Assembly (NCBI RefSeq): GCF_002860205.1
Contig: NZ_PGVB01000007.1
Coordinates: 62,001 to 126,000, forward strand
DNA length: 64,000 nt
Origin: Bacillus sp. T33-2
GTDB lineage: Bacteria > Bacillota > Bacilli > Bacillales > Cytobacillaceae
Direction: 5' to 3'
The first letter of the stretch is position 1. Each line of letters begins with the position of its first letter. Positions 8,985 to 16,772 of the stretch are shown one piece after another. The notes beneath the pieces are model-generated. The model made no database searches. It worked only from the letters and a program-made list of their open reading frames with translations, and had not been told where the DNA came from. The position numbers and the translations under genes were made by a program.

Positions 8985-9610
8985 AATTGATGAATTTCTT
9001 ACTGTAAAGTGCCCTTTAGTCATAATGGACAAAAATGACCGAAACCCATTTATGCAGAGTGCATTAGAACCCATCTATTGGACAAAAGGATCGAGACCCA
9101 TGTATGCAAATTGCATTACAACCACTCTATTTGACAAAATGGCTGAATGCCATCTCTGCAAAGTCGATTAGAACGCTTCTATTCGACTAAAATGAAGGTT
9201 TTCTTTGAATATAGGGAGATTAGAGCGCTTCTATTCGACCATAAGGAAAATATCCTTTGCATAAAAGTAGATTAATCCCTTATATTTGACCATAATGAAG
9301 ATATCCTTTGCATGAAAGTAGATTAGATTCCTTCTATTCGACCACAATGAAGATATCCTTTGCATGAAAGTAGATTAGGTCCCTTCTATTCTCCCATAAG
9401 GAAGATATCCTTTGCATGAAAGTAGATTAGGTCCCTTCTATTCTCCCATAAGGAAGATATCCTTTGCATGAAAGTAGATTAGATTCCTTCTATTCGATCA
9501 AAATGAAGATTTCCTTACTGTAACGTCCATTAGAACCTATCTATTGGAAAAAAAGAAGAATTCCTTCACGTAAAGTCCGTTAGAACCTCGCAGTATGAAG
9601 CAATTGCACT
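8985..9610. repeat. Array of about 12 degenerate 52-bp tandem units
   Basis: Equivalent positions (the TAGATTAG / GCATTAGAA box) fall at 9009, 9059, 9111, 9163, 9215, 9267, 9318, 9370, 9422, 9474, 9525 and 9575, a period of 50-52. The middle units are nearly identical, with boxes TTCTATTCGACCATAA, GAAGATATCCTTTGCATGAA and GTAGATTAG. The outer units diverge and contain GGACAAAA and GGATCGAGACCC. It lies between the SBP56 operon and the queE terminator and codes for nothing convincing. Confidence 0.92.
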
Positions 9611-9626
9611 GAAACAAACTCCTAAA

Positions 9627-9674
9627 AATCAAAAAAGTGCTGGCCTTCACATGGAAGCCAGCACTTTTTTGATT
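9627..9674 (-). terminator. Terminator of the queCDE operon (probably bidirectional)
   Basis: An 18-bp perfect stem (9627-9644 with 9657-9674, core AAAAAAGTGCTGGC) flanks a 12-nt loop. The minus strand has CTTTTTT in the descending arm just after the queE stop. Confidence 0.9.
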
Positions 9675-9688
9675 GGAGATCCTGCGCT

Positions 9689-10420
9689 CTATACGCCCCT
9701 TTTGTTTCCCCACACGTAAGTATGAAGCTGAGGCAGCACTTTCACATTTTTCAATTCGGAATCGCCCATTGTTTTGTCTATCAGCCACTCGTATTTAGCG
9801 AGAAGGCGAGAAAAAAGTTTTATATTATCTGTGGTGTGGATATCATCGTTCCCAACTTGAAGATAAAAAGGGACTTCAGGATATCTCTTATGAACTTGTT
9901 TTGCATACTCATAGTCTTTGTTATCAAATACGACGATCTTTAAGCTGAAATTTTTACGTGCATGTACACTGCCCTGCAACCGGTCGATGATTGAGTCGAG
10001 AACTGCAAAATCGGTCACCATTCCTGAACTTGGAGGCTTGGGTGATAAGGTGAGCTCATCAATTTTATAAAACCAGTCCTGCCATTTGCTTCCTTGTGTC
10101 TCAAGGCAGGTTTTGATCCCATTCTCTTGCAGCAGGTCAATCAATTCATTTAAGTTTTTTAACAGGGCCGGATTGCCGCCGGAAATGGTGACATACGAGA
10201 ATCCATCTCCACCAAGGGTTTTCAGCTCATCCCATATGGCTTCAGCTTCCATCTGCCTGATGAGATGTTTGCCTGTTCCATCCCAGGTGAAGGAAGAATC
10301 GCACCATACACATGAATAATCGCAGCCGGCTGTCCGGACAAACATCGTCTTCTGGCCAACAACCATCCCCTCACCCTGGATTGTCGGCCCGAAAATTTCC
10401 AATACGGGAAACTTACTCAC
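9689..10420 (-). CDS. queE: 7-carboxy-7-deazaguanine synthase QueE
   Basis: Radical-SAM enzyme that converts 6-carboxytetrahydropterin to 7-carboxy-7-deazaguanine in queuosine precursor synthesis. It begins [18 protein letters not shown] and has the cluster motif CDYSCVWC with FTWDGTG just after it. The YVTISGGNPALL segment is the SAM-binding GGE-like motif. The length of 243 residues is typical. The GTG start at 10420 overlaps the queD stop by 8 bp and has GGGAG upstream, giving translational coupling. It is the last gene of the riboswitch-controlled queCDE operon. Confidence 0.95.
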   Translation of the reverse strand: MSKFPVLEIFGPTIQGEGMVVGQKTMFVRTAGCDYSCVWCDSSFTWDGTGKHLIRQMEAEAIWDELKTLGGDGFSYVTISGGNPALLKNLNELIDLLQENGIKTCLETQGSKWQDWFYKIDELTLSPKPPSSGMVTDFAVLDSIIDRLQGSVHARKNFSLKIVVFDNKDYEYAKQVHKRYPEVPFYLQVGNDDIHTTDNIKLFSRLLAKYEWLIDKTMGDSELKNVKVLPQLHTYVWGNKRGV

Positions 10421-10889
10421 TTTCCATCCACTCCCGTCTCGCTTCAGCATAGCTTGTCGGCGTTTCAAACAGCCGGACAAATTCGACACGTGCCCCAAAA
10501 TAATGTTCCTGCCTGGCCTCGAGAGCCGCAGCCATTTTTTCATAGATCCACACAACCATGTTTTCCGCGGTCGTATTCATTGGAGGCAGTGTTTCATTCA
10601 AGTATTTATGGTCAAGATGAATTTCGATTTCGGTCTTCCAGATCTCTTTAATATCACCAAAATCGATCAATAAGCCCCTGTCATCCACAAATCCGCTTAT
10701 ACCGAAAATCACTTTGTACGTGTGGCCATGTAGATTCTTGCATTTTCCTTCATAAGCATGAAGATGGTGGGCAGAGTCAAACGTGAATTCTTTGCTGACA
10801 AGCACCCGTCTGTGATGGTATTTCAGCTGGTCACGGCTGATATCTTCATCTATCTTTTGCAGTTTATCAACGATCCGAAAGCCATACAA
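10413..10889 (-). CDS. queD: 6-carboxy-5,6,7,8-tetrahydropterin synthase QueD
   Basis: Converts 7,8-dihydroneopterin triphosphate to 6-carboxytetrahydropterin. The zinc ligands are visible in [20 protein letters not shown], with the catalytic cysteine in the same stretch, and the family motif LIDFGDIK follows. The C-terminal DHKYLNE and [11 protein letters not shown] are typical. I place the start at TTG 10889 (TTG 10895 is equally possible), since AAAGGAG lies upstream and inside the queC end; the long upstream open frame merely overlaps queC. The overlap with queC is 23 bp. The mature length of about 158 residues suits the family. Confidence 0.93.
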   Translation of the reverse strand: MYGFRIVDKLQKIDEDISRDQLKYHHRRVLVSKEFTFDSAHHLHAYEGKCKNLHGHTYKVIFGISGFVDDRGLLIDFGDIKEIWKTEIEIHLDHKYLNETLPPMNTTAENMVVWIYEKMAAALEARQEHYFGARVEFVRLFETPTSYAEARREWMESE

Positions 10890-11553
10890 TGTCAAACCGC
10901 TCCTTTCGAATCGCTTCATATTCCTCAAGACCTTTTTGGCGCAGCCTGCAAGCAGGGCATTCTCCGCAGCCATCCGAAATAACGCCGTTGTAGCAGGTAA
11001 GGGTTTTTTCGCGGACAAAATTAAATGCGCCGAGATCATCAGCAAGTTCCCATGTTTCTGCTTTGTTCAGCCACATCAAGGGTGTGTGGATGACAAACTG
11101 GCTGTCCATCGAAAGGTTCAAAGTGACATTAAGCGACTTGATGAACACATCACGGCAATCCGGGTAGCCACTGAAGTCTGTTTCACATACGCCGGCCACG
11201 ATATGTTTTGCGCCAATCTGGCTTGCAAGTACGCCTGCGAATGACATAAATAATAAATTCCGGCCAGGTACAAACGTCGATGGAAGTTCTCCATTTTCCC
11301 CGTCCTTTACCTCAATGTCATCCCGTGTCAAGGCATTAGGCGCGAGCTGGTTAAGGAGACTCATATCAAGAATATGGTGCCTGATGCTCAACTCCTCCGT
11401 AATCTGCCTCGCACATTCAATTTCCGCTTTATGCCTCTGGCCGTAATTGAAGGTAACAGCCTCGACCTTGCCAAACTGCTTCATTGCCCAGAATAAACAG
11501 GTCGTACTATCCTGTCCGCCGCTGAATACCACTAATGCTTTATCTTTTTCCAT
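10867..11553 (-). CDS. queC: 7-cyano-7-deazaguanine synthase QueC
   Basis: ATP-dependent enzyme that turns 7-carboxy-7-deazaguanine into preQ0. The PP-loop [13 protein letters not shown] is near the N-terminus and the zinc-binding cysteines are in [20 protein letters not shown] at the C-terminus. Length is 228 residues. ATG 11553 is preceded by AAAGGAGAATGACAG. First gene of queC-queD-queE, with a preQ1 riboswitch and attenuator upstream. queF, often found with these genes, is not in the window. Confidence 0.95.
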   Translation of the reverse strand: MEKDKALVVFSGGQDSTTCLFWAMKQFGKVEAVTFNYGQRHKAEIECARQITEELSIRHHILDMSLLNQLAPNALTRDDIEVKDGENGELPSTFVPGRNLLFMSFAGVLASQIGAKHIVAGVCETDFSGYPDCRDVFIKSLNVTLNLSMDSQFVIHTPLMWLNKAETWELADDLGAFNFVREKTLTCYNGVISDGCGECPACRLRQKGLEEYEAIRKERFDIVWLSDR

Positions 11554-11575
11554 TCTGTCATTCTCCTTTAATACG

Positions 11576-11610
11576 AAAAACAGTGCTACTAAAGAAAGCA
11601 GCACTGTTTT
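11576..11610 (-). terminator. Attenuator terminator of the queCDE leader
   Basis: On the minus strand AAAACAGTGCT pairs with AGCACTGTTTT and is followed by a U run, directly after the preQ1 aptamer. Ligand binding would favour this terminator. Confidence 0.85.
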
Positions 11611-11648
11611 CCCTAGTTTTTTTCAGAGGGTAGCTAGAACCTCTTCCA
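11611..11648 (-). promoter_or_regulatory. preQ1-I riboswitch
   Basis: The minus-strand sequence AGAGGTTCTAGCTACCCTCT followed by GAAAAAAACTAGGG matches the class I preQ1 aptamer: a short P1 stem (AGAGG/CCTCT), the ligand-binding loop, and the A-rich tail that forms the pseudoknot. It lies 60-95 nt upstream of queC and immediately before a terminator hairpin, so transcription attenuation by preQ1 is the likely control. Confidence 0.93.
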
Positions 11649-11676
11649 ACAAATTTGGATGTATTAATATCAACTT

Positions 11677-11705
11677 ATTCTACCATAATATTTTTATTCG
11701 TGTAA
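11677..11705 (-). promoter_or_regulatory. SigA-type promoter of queCDE
   Basis: Minus strand -35 TTACAC (11700-11705), 17-nt spacer, -10 TAGAAT (11677-11682), placed about 30 nt upstream of the preQ1 aptamer. Confidence 0.7.
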
Positions 11706-11760
11706 TTTTTTTAAAATTCGAAAAAAATGGACAGGATCAACCAGATCCTGCCATCAATCT

Positions 11761-13209
11761 TTACTCAAATGATAGTTGATAGGCTTTTACAATGATCCCA
11801 TCGTTTGCCGGCTCGAAGTCAAATTGTGGGACGCGCAGGAAGCCGATCCGTTCATATAAACTCATCGCACTTTCCATAAAATCTCCGGTGTGCAGCCCAA
11901 TGCCCCGATACCCTTTTGCTTTCGTTCTCCGGATGCATTCATTGATCAAGGCCGTCGCCACCCCGGCGTCACTTTTGGCAGGAAACACTGCTACACTGCC
12001 AACAATTTTCCCGTCCAATTCCGCTACAACCAGTTCCACTCCATCATGTGTATCCGCGTCTGATGAAATGGCTTGTTTTAGAGCCTTCCAGTGGTCTTCT
12101 GGAATAACTGCCGAATGTTCCATATAAGAGTTGATTCTCAGCTCCCGAATGTAAGCCAGTTCATCCTCGACAGCATCACGTATAATCATTGCCCCACTCA
12201 CCCGAGACACTGGTTTGTTTCGATGGATCAGGAATTTTTCGTCTTTGCCGCTTAAAGCTTCGCGATGATGTTTAAAATGAAGCCCTGAAAGGTCGGGACC
12301 TTTCGGAAATATATTTTTACTTTTATGGTCATCACTCGCTATGTGGTTTGACAGATGGTAATGCACTTTGATCGCATGAAAATCGGTCGTATCACCAAAG
12401 CCAGGGGTTTGATATAAATCTCTCAAATAACCCCATAAATTCGGAAAATCAACAATCCGGTTTCGGTTGGCCTTGAATGCAGAATAATAGGCAACATCGA
12501 ATCGAACCAACGTGGCATAAAGCCGGACGTCTGAATCTGTGATAAAATCTCCAAACAAGAAACGCTTTGTTGCAAGCCGTTCCTCTAATTCATCAAGTCT
12601 TGCAAATAGCGTGTCATATGCCTGTTCATAGGCTTCCTGTGACTGGGCAAAGCCGCATTTGTACACACCATTGTTCACATCATGGAAAATTTCCTCATTT
12701 AGGGCATCGATTTCCTCTCGTAAATGCTCCGGATACAAATCGGGAGCGCCATCTTTGTGAAACGGAGCCCATACCGTTTCGAAAAAGTTTGTGAGTTTAT
12801 AATAGTCATTGTTTACTACCTTGTTCTCCATAATGTCTACCATAACCGGTACAGTTGGGCGCCCGCTGTAATCAGGGTCTGTTTTCTTGTAGATTTCACT
12901 CATGTATTTAATTCTCAATACCGGGTCGACACCATCCTCATCCAAAGAAAATTCCCAATCCACATGCGGCAGATTCGGACGCATTGGGCTGGCTGTCCCG
13001 AGACTGATTACGCCCTCCAAACCGAGGATGCTCCGGACAATGACAGAGCGATGAGCCCATGGGCAGACAGCCGACCATAACAGGCGGTATCGTCCAGCTT
13101 CAACAGGAAGATCATCAGGTTTTTCGCCAAATGGCGTTGTAAATCTATTGGTCTGTCGATTAAACGACCCATCTGCTTTGATTTCATTTGCAGCATTTGA
13201 AGATGTCAT
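11761..13209 (-). CDS. Xi-class GST (glutathionyl-hydroquinone reductase-like) fused to a GNAT acetyltransferase
   Basis: A single 482-residue frame with two enzymes. Residues 1 to about 335 match the Xi-class GST/hydroquinone reductase fold: LLWSAVCPWAHRSVIVRSIL carries the catalytic cysteine, RPTVPVMVDIMENKVVNNDY follows, and the all-helical C-domain includes FLFGDFITDSDVRLYATLVRFD. Residues from about 345 match a GNAT N-acetyltransferase: LVVAELDGKIVGSVAVFPA, IGLHTGDFMESAMSLYERIGF. The ATG at 13209 has GGAGAGGGACC upstream. Bacillaceae use bacillithiol rather than glutathione, so the thiol partner may be bacillithiol (inference). No frameshift joins the domains. It appears monocistronic. 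Confidence 0.85.
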   Translation of the reverse strand: MTSSNAANEIKADGSFNRQTNRFTTPFGEKPDDLPVEAGRYRLLWSAVCPWAHRSVIVRSILGLEGVISLGTASPMRPNLPHVDWEFSLDEDGVDPVLRIKYMSEIYKKTDPDYSGRPTVPVMVDIMENKVVNNDYYKLTNFFETVWAPFHKDGAPDLYPEHLREEIDALNEEIFHDVNNGVYKCGFAQSQEAYEQAYDTLFARLDELEERLATKRFLFGDFITDSDVRLYATLVRFDVAYYSAFKANRNRIVDFPNLWGYLRDLYQTPGFGDTTDFHAIKVHYHLSNHIASDDHKSKNIFPKGPDLSGLHFKHHREALSGKDEKFLIHRNKPVSRVSGAMIIRDAVEDELAYIRELRINSYMEHSAVIPEDHWKALKQAISSDADTHDGVELVVAELDGKIVGSVAVFPAKSDAGVATALINECIRRTKAKGYRGIGLHTGDFMESAMSLYERIGFLRVPQFDFEPANDGIIVKAYQLSFE

Positions 13210-13293
13210 CGGTCCCTCTCCTACTCAATTCTATCTGAATTTTATAATAATTTTACACCAAGAGGGATATGATTTCCAATTATGGGTACTGCG

Positions 13294-14901
13294 TTATTTA
13301 TTCAGCTTTAACCAGGATCTCTGCTTCCAGCTGACAACCACGTATCCTGTAAGTGCGGCGGCAATCAGCCCGATGGATCCATTCCAGATAAGACAGTCCT
13401 GAACATAGTTGCTGTACATTGCTCCAGTTATTCCTAATAACCCCAAATAAAATGAGTGTTTTTTCTTATTCTCATACATTGTGAAATACAAATCCCTTTG
13501 CTGCTGGATGTCTTTATGTTCCATAATCCGTTTGGGAGCATCTAGCAAGTCCGCTATCGAATGGACAATCTGAAATACAGGCTGGCTATTGATCCATTTC
13601 ATGACCAGTTTCCATTTATTCAGGGGGCTATTGTTTAACCATTCCTTGAATTCATCTTTCGCGATCGCCATCATGTCTGCATTTGGACAAATCGTATTTA
13701 GCATACCTTCTATCGTCACGAACGACCGGCCAAGGAAAATAAACCGGGTAGGCACCTGGATTGGCAGAGACCTTACGATGTCATTCATTTCTTTTTGAAC
13801 AGCAAACAGATCCATCTCTTTTAAATGATCCAAATTAATGGACAATGCATCCTTTAAGTGATGTTCAATGCTTTTTGGGTTCACATCCGGCAGCAGGAAT
13901 CCTAAATCCTGCAGTATGGATGCTGCGTTGGAATAATCTTTTACGATCAGCGCTTCAACCAGATTCTGAAAATTAGAGGCGTCTTTTTTCGAAATTTCCC
14001 CCACCATTCCAAAATCCAGTAGAACCAATGTACCATCCGATTTGACCAGTACATTTCCCGTATGCGGATCAGCATGAAAAAATCCTGGTTCCAGCCATTG
14101 AGGAAGAAAAACCCGGAAAAGAAACCTGGACAATTCTTTTCTGTCTACATGATGCTGATCTAAAAATTCAGTGTCGGTAACTCTTGCAGCGGAAATCCAT
14201 TCCATCACCAAAATCTGTGAGGTGCAGAGTCCAGGGTATGTTTGGGGAATGGCCAATCTTTTAAAAGAGGAGAAACGCTGCCGAAACCGGTTCATTGTAT
14301 CCATTTCCTTCTTAAAATCCAATTCTCTTTCGATTACAAGCTTCAGCTCTTTGAACAGCATATCGAAGTTGATAAATCCTTTTGGAACTGGTGCAAAATG
14401 CTTGGCAAACCAAATGACAATCTCCAGGGCCCTGAAATCTGTGTGGATGATAGACTTGATTGTAGGGCGTTGCACTTTAACCGCTGCCTCAGTGCCATCC
14501 AATAACCTGGCCCTGTACACCTCGCCAATAGACGCAGAAGCAATTGGCACTTTTTCGATAGAAAGCAAAGTGTCTTCAATTGGCCCATCCCACTCCTGCT
14601 CCAGCACCTGTTTGATGTCGTTCCATGGAGAAGGAGGAACCTGGTCAACAAGATCCTGTATTTGTTTGATAAAACCATTTGGAAGCAGATCCGCACGGAT
14701 GCTCAGCAATTGGCCGACCTTGATCAATAGTCCCTCCAATTCGAATAAAGTCTCCCGAAAATCCCTGCCAATCATTTCCCATAGCCGGTCCCATTCTCTG
14801 TCTGGCTTCTTTCGAATTTTGAACCAATAGGCTTTGCTAAATATAGATAATGCGAGGCTGATTATCTTCCACATTCTGTACCATCTTTTCTCTTTCTTCA
14901 T
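13294..14901 (-). CDS. AarF/ABC1/UbiB-family atypical kinase
   Basis: A 535-residue protein of the ADCK/UbiB atypical kinase family. Diagnostic motifs: GLLIKVGQLLSIRADLLP (KxGQ), IASASIGEVYRARL (A-rich loop), ERELDFKKEMDTMNRF, and the metal-binding FFHADPHTGNVLVKSDGTLV with LLDFGMVG. Two hydrophobic segments at the C-terminus anchor it to the membrane. The second ATG (14901) is chosen because GGGGG is 8 nt upstream of it. In other bacteria the family supports isoprenoid-quinone biology; here the role is unassigned. A TetR-family gene lies directly upstream, 29 bp away on the same strand, and may control it. Confidence 0.9.
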   Translation of the reverse strand: MKKEKRWYRMWKIISLALSIFSKAYWFKIRKKPDREWDRLWEMIGRDFRETLFELEGLLIKVGQLLSIRADLLPNGFIKQIQDLVDQVPPSPWNDIKQVLEQEWDGPIEDTLLSIEKVPIASASIGEVYRARLLDGTEAAVKVQRPTIKSIIHTDFRALEIVIWFAKHFAPVPKGFINFDMLFKELKLVIERELDFKKEMDTMNRFRQRFSSFKRLAIPQTYPGLCTSQILVMEWISAARVTDTEFLDQHHVDRKELSRFLFRVFLPQWLEPGFFHADPHTGNVLVKSDGTLVLLDFGMVGEISKKDASNFQNLVEALIVKDYSNAASILQDLGFLLPDVNPKSIEHHLKDALSINLDHLKEMDLFAVQKEMNDIVRSLPIQVPTRFIFLGRSFVTIEGMLNTICPNADMMAIAKDEFKEWLNNSPLNKWKLVMKWINSQPVFQIVHSIADLLDAPKRIMEHKDIQQQRDLYFTMYENKKKHSFYLGLLGITGAMYSNYVQDCLIWNGSIGLIAAALTGYVVVSWKQRSWLKLNK

Positions 14902-14930
14902 GACCATTTCCCCCTTTCACATTTCCTTCA

Positions 14931-15527
14931 TTATTCCGCGAATAAGTACTGTGCCATCATGTCAAGAAGCATGTTCATCATCCTCGGATACTCAGGCCCA
15001 ACTTCTTTTTTCTGGAAGGATAATAACACCAGACTTTTGAATAGTGCTGCAACAGTCTTTGTATCATAATCTTGAAGATGGCCTTCCATTTTCCATCTAT
15101 TTAAATACTCTATGATTTCCTGGTCATCCTTTTGGGTATGCTGCATGATTTTTTCCTCTGGCAAGGAACGAAACAAGTAGTTCAGGTCCTCGCTTTGGAA
15201 TTTCCCCATCAAAGGGGTTTCGTCCATAAAGGCCAACGCATCCTGCATTCTCTTTTTAAAAGTCTCCCGAGCAGACATCCCCGTCACAATTAATTCCCGA
15301 AAGAAAAGATCCCTGACTTCCTTCTCGACCGACTCAAAAATTTCAAGGAAAAGCTCCTCCTTGGATGAATAGAAAAGATAAAACGAACCCTTTGATATAC
15401 CTGCCGCCCTTGTTAAATCCTCAACACTCGTTTTTCTAACACCAAATACGGATAACAAGTCCCTGCCCTGTTCAATTAATGACTGCCTGATTCTTTCCCT
15501 TTCCTCGTCCGTAAAAGCTCTTGGCAT
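14931..15527 (-). CDS. TetR-family transcriptional regulator
   Basis: A 198-residue repressor. The N-terminal helix-turn-helix is evident in DLLSVFGVRKTSVEDLTRAA then GISKGSFYLFYSSKEELFLE. The helical C-terminal domain would bind an unknown ligand. ATG 15527 has AGAAAGAG 8 nt upstream; a GTG three codons earlier lies too close to it. It is co-oriented with the AarF-like kinase gene, suggesting a joint transcript, and a palindrome lies in its own promoter region. Confidence 0.9.
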   Translation of the reverse strand: MPRAFTDEERERIRQSLIEQGRDLLSVFGVRKTSVEDLTRAAGISKGSFYLFYSSKEELFLEIFESVEKEVRDLFFRELIVTGMSARETFKKRMQDALAFMDETPLMGKFQSEDLNYLFRSLPEEKIMQHTQKDDQEIIEYLNRWKMEGHLQDYDTKTVAALFKSLVLLSFQKKEVGPEYPRMMNMLLDMMAQYLFAE

Positions 15528-15551
15528 ATTGTTCACTCTTTCTAATCTATT

Positions 15552-15574
15552 TGACTATATTTTTTATTTAGTCA
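15552..15574. promoter_or_regulatory. Candidate TetR operator
   Basis: TGACTA (15552-15557) and TAGTCA (15569-15574) form an inverted repeat separated by 11 nt of A/T, about 25 nt upstream of the TetR start. Probable autoregulatory site. Confidence 0.45.
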
Positions 15575-15746
15575 TAGAGTAACAGTAAAACCATTGGAAT
15601 GTCAATCATTTCCTTTCTAGCCAATATTTTCTCCCAAATGTTTAGGCAGGATAAACAGCATATCTAAGATTGAAGAAAATAAACAATATAATAGCAGTGC
15701 AACCACATGGGGTCACACTGCTTCTTCAATGTGTTTTTCATTTTTT

Positions 15747-16691
15747 TCAGATCGTTTCTACAACGTTAAAAGCATCCTTTAACGCAGCGGCTGCCTGATC
15801 AATTGCTTTATTGCCCTGCTCCAGGACACCCGGCATCCAGAAAAATCCGTGGATCATGCTATCATAACGGGTAGCTTCCACAGCAACCCCTGCTTCTTTA
15901 AGACGTTCTGCATAGGCTTCACCTTCATCCCGCAGCGGATCGAATCCGGCAGTAATCACCAGTGCCGGGGGCAGCCCGCTTAAATCTTCACCCAAAAGTG
16001 GCGATGCGTATGGGTTTTTGCCGTCCTGTTCGTCACGCAGATATTGATCCCAGAACCAGGCCATTGCATTTTTTGTCAGGAAATACCCTTCTGCATTTTC
16101 CTCATATGATACCGTACCAAAATTGTGGCTGGTGACTGGATAGATCAGCATTTGATATGCAATTGCCGGGCCGCCTTTGTCCCGGGCCATCAATGCGGTG
16201 ACTGCCGCAAGGTTTCCGCCCGCGCTGTCACCGCCAACAGCCACACGTGCAGCATCCACTTCAATGGATGAAGCATTGTCCTCTACCCACTTGACTGCGG
16301 CATACGCGTCATCGGCCGCTGCAGGGAATTTGTGCTCTGGCGCCAGACGATAATCTACAGATACGACAACACAGCGGGCCCGATTTGCCAAGAGGGTGCA
16401 AATCACCTCAACCGTATCCAGGTCGCCAATGACCCAGCCTCCTCCATGATAATAAACCAATGCCGGAAACGGACCTTCCCCAACCGGTGTATAAATCCGG
16501 ACAGGTATGTCCCCGCCAGGCCCGGGTACCATCCTGTTTTCTATTTTCCCCACTTCTGCAGGCTCCCCTGCCAGAGCTCTAAAATCTGCTACCTGACGGG
16601 CTTCTTCAGGCGTGAGTGTTTCAAATGCCGGAGCGCCGGCGGCCTCCATTTGTTCCAACAAAAACTTTACCTGGGGATCAAGATTTGCCAT
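15747..16691 (-). CDS. HSL-family (family IV) alpha/beta-hydrolase esterase
   Basis: A 314-residue carboxylesterase. YYHGGGWVIGDLDTVE is the HGGGW oxyanion motif, VAVGGDSAGGNLAAV holds the nucleophilic serine, ITAGFDPLRDEG the catalytic aspartate, and SMIHGFFWMPG the histidine. ATG 16691 follows GTGGAGGGAATGTC; the upstream in-frame methionine lacks a site. It lies 81 bp downstream of the Baeyer-Villiger monooxygenase gene on the same strand. Such pairs oxidise a ketone to an ester and then cleave it, so a joint role is likely. Confidence 0.92.
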   Translation of the reverse strand: MANLDPQVKFLLEQMEAAGAPAFETLTPEEARQVADFRALAGEPAEVGKIENRMVPGPGGDIPVRIYTPVGEGPFPALVYYHGGGWVIGDLDTVEVICTLLANRARCVVVSVDYRLAPEHKFPAAADDAYAAVKWVEDNASSIEVDAARVAVGGDSAGGNLAAVTALMARDKGGPAIAYQMLIYPVTSHNFGTVSYEENAEGYFLTKNAMAWFWDQYLRDEQDGKNPYASPLLGEDLSGLPPALVITAGFDPLRDEGEAYAERLKEAGVAVEATRYDSMIHGFFWMPGVLEQGNKAIDQAAAALKDAFNVVETI

Positions 16692-16772
16692 GACATTCCC
16701 TCCACTATAGGATTTGTATTTTGGAAGGCTACACCTATGTGGCATAAGGTTTTACCTTCAATGAACCCGTTT

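Noticed and set aside
8985-9610. CRISPR array
   Set aside because: The units are tandem with no unique spacers between identical repeats, and no cas genes are nearby.
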